The notes: generated by a model from the sequence alone, not told the origin. Shown: positions 7,010-13,245, counted from the first letter of the stretch. The stretch: DNA of 15,980 bases from CAZRHH01 sp964599885 (GCA_964599885.1 CAZRHH010000076.1:1-15980), one strand, 5' to 3'. Numbers and translations are program-made.

Positions 7010-7015
7010 AAGGTA
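7010..7015 (-). promoter_or_regulatory. Candidate -10 box for a leaderless thiolase-SDR transcript
   Basis: TACCTT on the minus strand, 6 bases before the ATG at 7003, with no Shine-Dalgarno sequence. The geometry matches the site in front of the Gfo/Idh gene. The match to TATAAT is modest. Confidence 0.3.
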
Positions 7016-7021
7016 GTGGAC

Positions 7022-7121
7022 GGGGAGGGAAGCGGGAAGCGGGAGGCGGAAACGGGATCGATTGAACCACAGAGTCACGGAGGCACAGAGGGTTGTAGGA
7101 AGCACAGGTGAACACAGATGC
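7022..7121. repeat. Purine-rich plus CACAGAG/CACAGATG composite repeat
   Basis: GGGAAGCGGGAAGCGGGAGG followed by CGGAAACGGGATCG, then ttgaaccacagagtcacgga, ggcacagaggg and finally aacacagatgcgg. The two kinds of block occur next to each other, as at 3091-3258. Confidence 0.7.
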
Positions 7122-7415
7122 GGTGGGAGTCGGTGTTGACGGTGGAAGTTTACGGGGGGCGGAAGAGCGATCGAGTGCAGCGGTGTCGCGGTTGATCAGG
7201 GTGCTGGCGTGGGCAATGTTCTGGGGCGCCTGTTCGAGGTAGATCGCGTTCGTGGTGTTTGTTGCTGATCATGTGTGCGGGGTGCCCCTACGGTTGGTAG
7301 TGGTTGCACGTAAAGTGCCGCGCCTCGGCCACCGGCGATGACGGGCTGCGTCAACTTCAGATTCGGTTTGGTGCTTGACGCATGGCGATGCAATGCGGGG
7401 GCGGTGGAGGCACCC

Positions 7416-7424
7416 TGATATACT
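7416..7424 (+). promoter_or_regulatory. Candidate extended -10 promoter (TGATATACT)
   Basis: TGATATACT fits the extended -10 pattern TGnTATAAT with one mismatch. No -35 is visible at the right spacing. If used, transcription would start near 7431 and give a leader of about 140 bases before the coiled-coil gene. Confidence 0.4.
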
Positions 7425-7501
7425 GCGTTCGGTTTCACCCGTTTCCCGCCGATAACTCAGTGTCCGCAACGTGCTGCCCCGGCGAGCGCGCGTGTGGATG
7501 T

Positions 7502-7528
7502 GCGGTACGGACGCCGTGGGCGGTCCGC
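7502..7528 (+). other. Hairpin in the presumed 5' leader of the coiled-coil gene
   Basis: GGAC-GCC / GGC-G-GTCC form a 7-bp stem with one bulged G and a GTG loop, flanked by GC-rich sequence. It lies about 40 bases before the chosen start codon. No known riboswitch or ribosomal-protein leader is recognised. Confidence 0.35.
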
Positions 7529-7567
7529 AGGAAGCGGTGTGTCGATCTTTGGGCTGAGCATGAATGG

Positions 7568-8215
7568 ATGGGCGATGTGACGAGCGACGCACTGAACATG
7601 AACAACGACAACGACCGGCGCGACAACGAACGGGAAACGTACGACCGGGCCGCACAGATCATCGCGCAGTCGCTGGCGCAGGGGCTGATGGAAGCGGAAG
7701 TGATCATCGCGGCGGAGCGCGACGCGCGGGCGCAGTCGGTGCCGCCGCAGTTGATCGAAACGCTTGATCGGTTTGGCGCGGTGCTGACGAAACTGATCGA
7801 CGTCAACGAACAGATCAGCGAGCGAATGAACGAACTGACGGACGCCGTGACGGCGCTGGTGGAATCGAACCGGCTGCAGGCCGCCGCGCCGGCAGCACCG
7901 GCGGTCGCGAAGCCGCAGCTTCCCGAGATGGAAGCGGCGTTCTCGCCGGGCGGCGAGGGCATCGACGTGACGATCGCCGCGGTGCCGGGCTTCCAGGGAT
8001 TGATGGAGTTGCAGCGGGCGCTGGTGCGGCTGCCGCAGGTGCAGAGTGCGGCGGTGCGGCGGTATCAGGATGATGAGGCGTCGATCCAGTTGACGCTGAT
8101 GGAACCGATGACGCCGTCGGCCATCGCGGAGGGCGTGAGCTCGAGCACTGGGCGCGGGATCGTCGTTGATGAGGCGCGGGCGGATGCGTTGCGGCTTCGG
8201 TTGCGATTTATCTAG
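7568..8215 (+). CDS. Hypothetical protein: acidic coiled coil plus C-terminal ferredoxin-like module
   Basis: A 215-residue cytoplasmic protein that I do not recognise as a named family. Residues 15-105 are charged and helical, probably coiled coil, and include RAAQIIAQSLAQGLMEAEVI and LIDVNEQISERMNELTDAV. An Ala/Pro linker covers 105-118. Residues 132-215 look like a small beta-alpha-beta-beta module (IDVTIAAVPGFQGLMELQRA, then LPQVQSAAVRRYQDDEASIQ), a pattern seen at the ends of DivIVA-like or signalling proteins in Chloroflexota and relatives. There are no membrane segments. The start is uncertain: ATG at 7568 and ATG at 7598 are both in frame and neither has a good Shine-Dalgarno sequence; 7598 would give 205 residues. 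The coding frame is clear from codon bias. A scaffold or regulatory role is a guess. Confidence 0.75.
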   Translation: MGDVTSDALNMNNDNDRRDNERETYDRAAQIIAQSLAQGLMEAEVIIAAERDARAQSVPPQLIETLDRFGAVLTKLIDVNEQISERMNELTDAVTALVESNRLQAAAPAAPAVAKPQLPEMEAAFSPGGEGIDVTIAAVPGFQGLMELQRALVRLPQVQSAAVRRYQDDEASIQLTLMEPMTPSAIAEGVSSSTGRGIVVDEARADALRLRLRFI

Positions 8216-8272
8216 CTTTCGCGGCGACGGTGCGTTTCACGTCCGCACACCTCCCTGGAACGCCAAATGGAC

Positions 8273-8296
8273 GTAGCCGCGGAGCTTCAGCTCCGC
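8273..8296 (+). repeat. REP-like hairpin, family B, opposite orientation
   Basis: GTAGCC followed by the perfect palindrome GCGGAGCT-TC-AGCTCCGC. It is the exact reverse complement of the copy at 197-220. It is the only full copy in this window with GTAG on the plus strand, and it sits 57 bases after the coiled-coil gene. Confidence 0.8.
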
Positions 8297-8415
8297 CGGA
8301 CGCCGGCTGAGCAAGTGCGCAGACACCAAAACCGGACGCACACCCCGGCGCAAAAACGCCTGCGCCGCCCCATCACACTGCGTGCGCCAACCCGCGCGAA
8401 GGACAACGGGGGCCG

Positions 8416-8424
8416 TGGTATGGT
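8416..8424 (+). promoter_or_regulatory. Candidate extended -10 for a leaderless cysteine desulfurase transcript
   Basis: TGGTATGGT, an extended -10-like element, ends 8 bases before the ATG at 8433. There is no Shine-Dalgarno sequence between it and the start codon. Confidence 0.4.
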
Positions 8425-8432
8425 GAATTGCG

Positions 8433-9620
8433 ATGGAACGCCGGATTTATCTTGATCATGCGGCGACGACGGCGTGCGATCCGCGCGTCGTGAGCGCGAT
8501 GCTGCCGTATCTGACCAACGCCTGGGGTAACGCCTCGAGCATCTATGCTGAGGCGCGGGAAGCGCGCAAAGGCCTCGACGGCGCGCGACGTACTGTCGCC
8601 GAGATTTTCAACTGCAAGGCGAACGAGATCGTGTTTACGAGCGGCGGCACCGAAGCCGACAATCTGGCGATCCGCGGCGTCGCGATGGCGGCGCGCGGGC
8701 GCGGCAACCACATCATCACGACGCAGATCGAGCATCACGCGGTGTTGCACGAATGCGAAGCGCTCGAACGTGAGGGCTTTCGGGTCACGTATCTGCCGGT
8801 GGACAGCGCAGGACTCGTCGATCTGGCGGCGCTTGAGGGCGCGCTCGACGACGCGACGACTCTCGTCAGCGTCATGCACGCAAACAACGAAGTCGGCGTC
8901 ATTCAGCCGCTCGCGGAGATCGCTCGCATCGTGAAAGCGCGCGGGGCGCTCATCGCCCTGCACACAGACGCGGTGCAGGCGGCCGGCTCGCTGGATATCG
9001 ATGTCGATGCGCTGGGGGTCGACCTGCTGTCGATCGCAGCGCACAAGTTTTATGGACCGAAGGGCGCGGGCGCACTGTACATCCGGCAGCGGACGCCGTT
9101 TGTGCCGCAGACGGTCGGCGGATCGCAGGAGCGGAACCGGCGCGCGGGGACGGAGAACGTCGCGTCGGCGGTGGGGCTGGCGACGGCGCTGCGTCTGGCG
9201 CATGACGAGATGCCGCAACGAAACGCCGCGCTGATCGCGATGCGCGATCGACTGCTCGACGAATTGCCGCAGCGGGTGCCGGACACGATCATCACGGGAC
9301 CGTTCGACCGCTCGCAGCGGCTGCCGAACAATGCGAGCTTTGCGTTCGAGCATGTGGAGGGTGAGGCGGTGCTGCTGCAGCTCGATCTGCTGGGCGTGGC
9401 GGCGAGCAGCGGGTCGGCGTGCACGACGGCGTCGCTGGAACCATCGCATGTGCTGGTGGCGATGGGGGTGCCGGAGCGCTATCAGCGCGGAAGTGTGCGG
9501 CTGACGCTTGGGACGGACAACACGATGGCGGACGTCGAGTATCTGCTGGAGGTGCTGCCGCCGGCGGTGGCGAAGATCCGGGCGCTGGGGTCGGGTCGTC
9601 CACAGATGACGCAGATTTAG
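8433..9620 (+). CDS. Cysteine desulfurase (NifS/IscS family, PLP-dependent)
   Basis: A 395-residue class V aminotransferase-fold enzyme that removes sulfur from cysteine as a persulfide for Fe-S cluster assembly or tRNA thiolation. Visible motifs are YLDHAATT (6-13), NASSIYAEAREAR (33-45), TSGGTEADNLAI (69-80), IEHHAV (99-104) with the PLP-stacking His, SVMHANNEVG (146-155), HTDAVQAAG (177-185), SIAAHKFYGPKG (200-211) with PLP lysine 205, RAGTENV (237-243), and SSGSACTT (325-332) with the catalytic cysteine C330. R356 in RLTLG is the usual substrate-binding residue. The context gives no IscU or MnmA partner, so iscS and nifS remain equally possible names. The last residues (PQMTQI) come from a dispersed repeat. 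ATG at 8433 lacks a Shine-Dalgarno sequence and is probably leaderless. Confidence 0.95.
   Translation: MERRIYLDHAATTACDPRVVSAMLPYLTNAWGNASSIYAEAREARKGLDGARRTVAEIFNCKANEIVFTSGGTEADNLAIRGVAMAARGRGNHIITTQIEHHAVLHECEALEREGFRVTYLPVDSAGLVDLAALEGALDDATTLVSVMHANNEVGVIQPLAEIARIVKARGALIALHTDAVQAAGSLDIDVDALGVDLLSIAAHKFYGPKGAGALYIRQRTPFVPQTVGGSQERNRRAGTENVASAVGLATALRLAHDEMPQRNAALIAMRDRLLDELPQRVPDTIITGPFDRSQRLPNNASFAFEHVEGEAVLLQLDLLGVAASSGSACTTASLEPSHVLVAMGVPERYQRGSVRLTLGTDNTMADVEYLLEVLPPAVAKIRALGSGRPQMTQI
9599..9616. repeat. CCACAGATGACGCAGAT repeat within the end of the cysteine desulfurase gene
   Basis: Identical over 18 bases to 1671-1688, which is intergenic. It encodes the terminal PQMTQI residues and is followed at once by the stop codon, so an intergenic repeat has merged with the coding end. 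Confidence 0.75.
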
Positions 9621-9727
9621 TTGATGGGGTAATCGCGGAGATGGAGTGCGAGTGTTGTGAACTGCGCGTGAGATTTGTTGTGATGGGGCGTTGAGCCAAG
9701 ACCTTGCTTTGTACGTGTTCCACGAAC

Positions 9728-9754
9728 GGGACGGACCTGAAGGTTCGTCCCTAC
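9728..9754 (-). repeat. REP-like hairpin (GGGACGGACC stem)
   Basis: GGGACGGACC-TGAA-GGTTCGTCCC, ten pairs including one G-U, followed by TAC. Its close relative is at 13304-13330. It lies between the convergent cysteine desulfurase and metallo-beta-lactamase genes. Confidence 0.8.
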
Positions 9755-9812
9755 GGTTTTTACGTGGGAGATCATGCGCGCAGAGGGCGAGTGTCGCTGC
9801 ACAACGCTCGAC

Positions 9813-9834
9813 GGAGCTGAAGCTCCTCCGCTAC
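9813..9834 (-). repeat. REP-like hairpin, family B-like (GGAGCT stem)
   Basis: GGAGCT-GA-AGCTCC followed by TCCGCTAC. The core matches family B with a shortened stem. It lies 39 bases from the stop codon of the MBL-fold gene. Confidence 0.7.
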
Positions 9835-9873
9835 GAGAGGGTGAGGCGCGGGAACGGCGTGTGCGAAGACGCG

Positions 9874-10728
9874 CTACTCGTAGTCCAGCACCATCACCGT
9901 CGTTTCCGCCGGCAGCGTTTCGCGTGACAAGCGGGTCGTGGTAGAGCCTACGCGCTCGACGGTCTTGCCTTCGAGGAAGGGGTCGACGGTGGCGAGCGGG
10001 GTGACGGTGCGGTCCGTCTTGTAGTGCATCGGGAAGACGAGCTTGGGCTGGAGGGCGGCGACGAGTTCGGTGGCGCCCGCCGCATCGATCGTGAAGATGC
10101 CGCCGACGGGGATCATCAACACGTCGACGGGGCCGCCGAGCGCGGCGATCTGCGCGTCGTCGAGCTGATGGCCGAGGTCGCCGAGATGCGCGATGCGGAT
10201 GCCGGCGGTCTCGTAAACGAAGACGGCGTTGCGGCCGCGCTCGGAGCCCTGCGTCGCGTCGTGATACGTCTGGACGGTGGTGATGCGGACGTCGCCGGCG
10301 GTCTCGTCGATCGCCGCCCAGTTGCCGTTGGCGGTGAGGCCGCGGAGGACGTTTGAGTTGGCGCCGGCGAGCGTGTCGTTGTTGTGATCCGGGTGCTCGT
10401 GCGTGATCGTTGCGACGGTCGCATCGAGCGGCGGCGGCATCGTGTAGCCGATGTCGATGAACGGGTCGAGCAGCACGGTCGAGCCGGCAGGCGTGGTGAG
10501 CAAGAACATCGCCTGTCCGAACCACCGCAGGCCTGCGGTGGCGACATCCGAGCCGGCGTCGACGGTGGGTGATGCCGCGGCGGCGGGTGACGTGGCGGCT
10601 GCGGCGGGCGCCGTCGCTGTTGCGGTCGAGCCGTTGTCGTCGTCGTCGCCGCAGGCTGCCGCGACGGTCGCGGCCGCGATGCCGCCGCTGGTTACGACGA
10701 TGAATTCGCGGCGGGTGAGTGGTCGCAT
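9874..10728 (-). CDS. Tat-exported lipoprotein with metallo-beta-lactamase fold
   Basis: A 284-residue exported hydrolase. The N-terminus MRPLTRREFIVVTSGG carries a twin-arginine motif (TRREFI, 5-10), a hydrophobic stretch and a lipobox-like AAAC (Cys26). A Ser/Thr/Ala/Pro-rich linker runs to about residue 60. The MBL domain has HEHPDH (110-115, HxHxDH), His156, HLGDLGH (181-187) with Asp184, and MHYKTD (234-239) with His235, a complete set for a two-metal site. It resembles the UPF0173/Zn-dependent hydrolase branch. The substrate is unknown; acting outside the membrane, folded before export, is the expected consequence of the Tat signal. ATG at 10728 is used: a strong AAGGAGGT lies 7 bases upstream, and the in-frame GTG at 10737 falls inside that site. 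Confidence 0.9.
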   Translation of the reverse strand: MRPLTRREFIVVTSGGIAAATVAAACGDDDDNGSTATATAPAAAATSPAAAASPTVDAGSDVATAGLRWFGQAMFLLTTPAGSTVLLDPFIDIGYTMPPPLDATVATITHEHPDHNNDTLAGANSNVLRGLTANGNWAAIDETAGDVRITTVQTYHDATQGSERGRNAVFVYETAGIRIAHLGDLGHQLDDAQIAALGGPVDVLMIPVGGIFTIDAAGATELVAALQPKLVFPMHYKTDRTVTPLATVDPFLEGKTVERVGSTTTRLSRETLPAETTVMVLDYE

Positions 10729-10734
10729 GGCGGG

Positions 10735-10743
10735 CACCTCCTT
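10735..10743 (-). promoter_or_regulatory. Strong ribosome binding site of the MBL lipoprotein gene
   Basis: AAGGAGGTG on the minus strand, the near-full anti-16S complement, 6-7 bases before the ATG at 10728. It excludes the longer GTG start at 10737, which overlaps it. Confidence 0.8.
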
Positions 10744-10891
10744 GTGTACTTAGTAGTAACGTTTCTGACGAGGGCGCGGATTGGTGGGGTCACGCGCGAC
10801 GCCGGGCGCGGGTGCCATTTTCCCTACGCGCCGAACCCACGATGATGATAGGCGAAATCTCGACTATCGAGTCTGTCGATGGAGGTAGAGG

Positions 10892-11485
10892 ATGAATTTA
10901 GGCCTGAAGTACGAACTCGGCGAGGACGGGAAGAAGCACCTGACGATCGCTGACGATCGACGCGCGGCGGCGATCGCGTTCGTGCAGGGCAACGCCATCA
11001 AGCCGCCGGCGGAGATCGCGGCTGTGGTGCAGGAAGGGCACGATGCGCTGCTTGCCGCGCTCGTCGGCGTGTCCGATGCGCAGGCGTGGTACAAGCCTGC
11101 GGCCGACGACTGGTGCGTGATGGAGTTAATGGCGCACGTCGTCACGACGAAGCGCGTGTGCGCGAGCATGTGCGAGAACCTGGCCGCGGGTCACTGGCCG
11201 CCGGGCGTCGGCGAGGAGTGGCAGGAGGAAGCGCGACAGGACGGCGTGACGCTGGCGAAGTTCGAGACGCTGGCGGATGCGCGCACGGCGGCGCAGACGG
11301 CGCACGACGATCTGCTCAAGCACATCAGCGCGCTCGATTCGGCGAATACGGATGTACGGTTCCGGCACTTCGTGTTCGGCGACTTTAACTCGCGCGAGTG
11401 GGCGGTGTTTCAGCGGATCCACGACGACAATCACGCTCCGCAGCTCGGCGACATCAAGGCGTCGGCCGGGTTTCCTGCGGCGTAG
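10892..11485 (+). CDS. DinB-like superfamily protein
   Basis: A 197-residue four-helix-bundle protein of the DinB/YfiT superfamily. Candidate metal ligands are His82 in ELMAHV and His177 and His181 in RIHDDNHAPQL, the usual H...HxxxH arrangement. Residues 48-82 (QEGHDALLAALVGVSDAQAW, then DDWCVMELMAHV) fit helix 1-2 of the family. Many relatives are metal-dependent thiol S-transferases or stress proteins; the thiol partner cannot be told. The first 35 residues (MNLGLKYELGEDGKKHLTIA) precede the core. ATG at 10892 is well supported by GGAGGT about 8 bases upstream. The gene is divergent from the MBL lipoprotein gene. Confidence 0.85.
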   Translation: MNLGLKYELGEDGKKHLTIADDRRAAAIAFVQGNAIKPPAEIAAVVQEGHDALLAALVGVSDAQAWYKPAADDWCVMELMAHVVTTKRVCASMCENLAAGHWPPGVGEEWQEEARQDGVTLAKFETLADARTAAQTAHDDLLKHISALDSANTDVRFRHFVFGDFNSREWAVFQRIHDDNHAPQLGDIKASAGFPAA

Positions 11486-11492
11486 GGGCTTG

Positions 11493-11546
11493 GGAGGTCG
11501 GAAGTCGGAGGTCGGAGGTCGGAGGTCGGAGGTCGGAAGTCGGAGG
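11493..11546. repeat. 7-bp tandem repeat GGAGGTC / GGAAGTC, about 7.7 units
   Basis: Contiguous heptamers in register from 11493, five full GGAGGTC and two GGAAGTC units, then a partial unit. It begins 8 bases after the DinB-like stop codon. A simple slippage-prone repeat. Confidence 0.85.
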
Positions 11547-11590
11547 CGTAGCGTATTGGTCGGTTCGAAATCGGAGAACGACGACCGCGC

Positions 11591-11610
11591 GGGCTGAAAG
11601 CCCACGCTAC
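11591..11610 (-). repeat. REP-like hairpin, family C (GGGCT stem)
   Basis: GGGCT-GAA-AGCCC followed by ACGCTAC. It shares the GGGCTGAAAGCCC core with 1933-1955 but has the standard CTAC end. Confidence 0.7.
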
Positions 11611-11673
11611 GTTGGCGAAATGAACTCCTGCGGCGAGCGTTCGATGGTCGTTCGACGCGTGGTGCGCGATACC

Positions 11674-11700
11674 GGGGCGAACACGTGGGTTCGCCCCTAC
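11674..11700 (-). repeat. REP-like hairpin, family A
   Basis: GGGGCGAAC-ACGTGG-GTTCGCCCC then TAC. The hairpin is identical to the copy at 3295-3321. The upstream GCGATACC matches the copy at 92. Confidence 0.8.
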
Positions 11701-11736
11701 AGTCTCGGCGACACATCAATCGTTGTCGCATGATGC

Positions 11737-11766
11737 AGAGAGAGCGCCTGGCTGGGCGCTCTCTCT
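11737..11766. terminator. Long palindrome, candidate terminator between convergent genes
   Basis: A perfect 12-bp stem AGAGAGAGCGCC / GGCGCTCTCTCT with a 6-base loop, followed on the plus strand by TCGTTTG. The T run is weak on the plus strand and absent on the minus strand, so this is a partial fit to a Rho-independent terminator. It lies 30 bases from the guaB3 stop codon. Confidence 0.55.
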
Positions 11767-11796
11767 TCGTTTGTGGTGCGAACTATTGGCGGCGGG

Positions 11797-12942
11797 TTAG
11801 CCCTGTTCGATTTGGTAGGACTTGCCTTCGGTCTTGATGGCGGGAGCGATGACCATTTCTGTTTTCTGGAAGTCGCGGATGGTGCGGGCGCCACACGTGC
11901 CCATCGCGGTCTTCAGCGCGCCGACGAGGTTCTCGCGGCCGTCGGTGCGGGACGTCGGGCCGAAGAGCGTCGCTTCGAGCGTCGTGTCGATGCCGACCTT
12001 GACGCGGGTGCCGCGCGGCAGCTCGCCGTGCGGCGTCGCCATGCCCCAGTGGTGGCCGCGGCCGGGCGATTCGGCGGTTGCGGCGAGGATCGAGCCGAGC
12101 ATGACGGCGTCGGCGCCGGCGACGAACGACTTGCACATCGCGCCGCCGTTCGAGACGCCGCCGTCCGTGATGATCGGGACGTAGCGGCCGGTCTCGCGGT
12201 AGTAGGTGTCGCGGGCGGCCGCGGCGTCGATCGTCGCGGTGACCTGCGGGACGCCGATGCCGAGCACTTCGCGGCTGGTGCAGGCGGCGCCCGGCCCGAC
12301 GCCGACGAGCACGGCAGCGATGCCGGTCTCCATCAGTTCTTTCGTTGCGGCGAAGGTGACGGTGTTGCCGACGATGACGGGCGTGTCCCCCATGTTGCGG
12401 ACGAGTTCGTCGAATATGAGGCCCTTCTCGCTGGAGGAGATGTGGCGCGCGCTGGTGACCGTCGACTGCACCACAAAAGCATCAACGCCCGCCTCATGGG
12501 CGAGCGCTGCGAACTTCTTCGTATTCATGGGCGTGGCGGATACGGCCGCGATGCCGCCTCCGTCCTTGATCTGACGGACGCGCTCGCCGATGAGATTCGG
12601 CTTGATCGGCGCGGAGTAGACTTTCTGCATGAGGGCGGTGACGTCGTGCTTGGGTGCGCGGGCAATCTCGCCGAGGACCTCGGTCGCGTCGTCGTAGCGG
12701 GTCTGGACGCCTTCGAGATTGAGGACGGCGAGGCCGCCGAGCTTCGAGAAGTGGATGGCGGTGGTGACGTCGGTGACACCGTCCATGGCCGCGGCGACGA
12801 AGGGAAGCTGGAATTCGAGTTTACCGAGGGTAAAGGAGAGTTCTACGAGAGAGGGGTTGATGGTGTGCTGACCGCCGGGGACGATGGCGACATCGTCGAA
12901 GCCGTATGCGCGCCGCATCTGCTTGAACTGGGGCTGTGACAT
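11797..12942 (-). CDS. guaB3: GuaB3 family IMP dehydrogenase-related protein
   Basis: A 381-residue TIM-barrel protein of the IMP dehydrogenase/GMP reductase family, about 100 residues shorter than GuaB because the CBS (Bateman) pair is missing. Motifs include FDDVAIVPG (15-23), PFVAAAMDGVTD (47-58), VGVGPGAACTSREVLGIGVPQ (213-233) with catalytic Cys221, ITDGGVSNGG (258-267), GADAVMLGSILAATAESPG (276-294) and a flap-like MVIAPAIKTEGKSY (363-376). The last resembles the GuaB3 subgroup known from Actinobacteria and Cyanobacteria, for which IMP oxidation to XMP has been shown in cyanobacteria. A guanine-nucleotide role is likely, but activity in this organism is inferred. GGAGG lies 6 bases before the ATG at 12942. 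A promoter with a palindromic spacer lies about 190 bases upstream. Confidence 0.92.
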   Translation of the reverse strand: MSQPQFKQMRRAYGFDDVAIVPGGQHTINPSLVELSFTLGKLEFQLPFVAAAMDGVTDVTTAIHFSKLGGLAVLNLEGVQTRYDDATEVLGEIARAPKHDVTALMQKVYSAPIKPNLIGERVRQIKDGGGIAAVSATPMNTKKFAALAHEAGVDAFVVQSTVTSARHISSSEKGLIFDELVRNMGDTPVIVGNTVTFAATKELMETGIAAVLVGVGPGAACTSREVLGIGVPQVTATIDAAAARDTYYRETGRYVPIITDGGVSNGGAMCKSFVAGADAVMLGSILAATAESPGRGHHWGMATPHGELPRGTRVKVGIDTTLEATLFGPTSRTDGRENLVGALKTAMGTCGARTIRDFQKTEMVIAPAIKTEGKSYQIEQG

Positions 12943-13129
12943 CGGGTACCTCCAACTTGGCCTTCGGGCCTGCCCGCCTGTGGCTTCTGTTGCTTCTGGT
13001 CCCCGTCGAGTCGTCCCTGCCAGTGCGGCGGGTATGCCAAGATCGAGGCCGGAGGCGTTCCTACCGGTTCTGCGCTACATAATGCTTCTCTTTGCTTCGA
13101 AAGGTGCCGTTCGGGGGTATATTTCACGA

Positions 13130-13159
13130 AGTGTAGATCGATCCGAAGCGGATCGTCAA
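13130..13159 (-). promoter_or_regulatory. guaB3 promoter with palindromic operator between -35 and -10
   Basis: On the minus strand TTGACG (13159-13154) and TACACT (13135-13130) are separated by 18 bases, a good sigma-70 match. The spacer holds the perfect inverted repeat CGATCCG-CTT-CGGATCG (13155-13139), which fills most of it. A protein bound there would block or reshape the promoter. Transcription would start near 13123, giving a leader of about 180 bases. Confidence 0.6.
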
Positions 13160-13203
13160 GCGAAATTGACATGAATGTGGGTAAGTGTCCTAGCGGGTGC
13201 GCA

Positions 13204-13245
13204 GTTCACCGCAAAGGCGCAAAGGACGCAGAGGAGCGCAAAGAT
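13204..13245. repeat. CGCAAAGG/CGCAGAGG-type dispersed repeat
   Basis: ttcaccgcaaaggcgcaaag followed by GACGCAGAGGAGCGCAAAG. Near-identical in its first half to the copy at 4371-4415. Confidence 0.7.

Larger units (their letters stand above)
7004..7567. other. Long divergent intergenic region (564 bases)
   Basis: It separates the minus-strand thiolase from the plus-strand coiled-coil gene. It contains a purine-rich block and CACAGAG-type repeats (7022-7121), a short REP-like remnant GGGGTGCCCCTAC near 7279-7291, an extended -10 candidate at 7416-7424 and a leader hairpin at 7502-7528. I see no tRNA or credible short gene. The in-frame upstream extension of the coiled-coil gene from 7382 is Cys/Gly-rich and implausible as protein. 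Confidence 0.55.
11486..11796. other. Convergent intergenic region between the DinB-like and guaB3 genes
   Basis: Gap of 311 bases without a gene. It holds a 7-bp tandem repeat (11493-11546), a REP-like hairpin of family C (11591-11610), one of family A (11674-11700) and a long palindrome at 11737-11766 that may terminate transcription from one or both sides. Confidence 0.6.

Noticed and set aside
7519..7535. SRP RNA-like core GGTCCGCAGGAAGC
   Set aside because: It resembles GGTCCGGAAGGAAGC of 4.5S RNA but lacks one base, the flanks do not form the conserved internal loops, and part of it pairs in a different local hairpin.
11493..11546. Possible CRISPR-like array
   Set aside because: Units are 7 bases and contiguous with no spacers; a simple tandem repeat.
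11547..11580. GGTTCGAAATC resembling a tRNA T arm
   Set aside because: No acceptor, D or anticodon arm surrounds it; it lies in repeat-derived sequence.
11773..12939. 388-residue plus-strand open frame
   Set aside because: Exactly antisense to guaB3, whose motifs are unmistakable.
12943..13123. Purine, PRPP or guanidine riboswitch in the guaB3 leader
   Set aside because: Only a short GGCC-CGAA-GGCC hairpin is visible; no conserved core of any known class could be matched by eye.
13204..13245. CACCGCAAAGGCGCAAAGGACGC resembling a c-di-GMP-I riboswitch
   Set aside because: The CGCAAAGG wording is shared with dispersed repeats at 4371 and 4636, and the required paired stems and conserved junction are absent.
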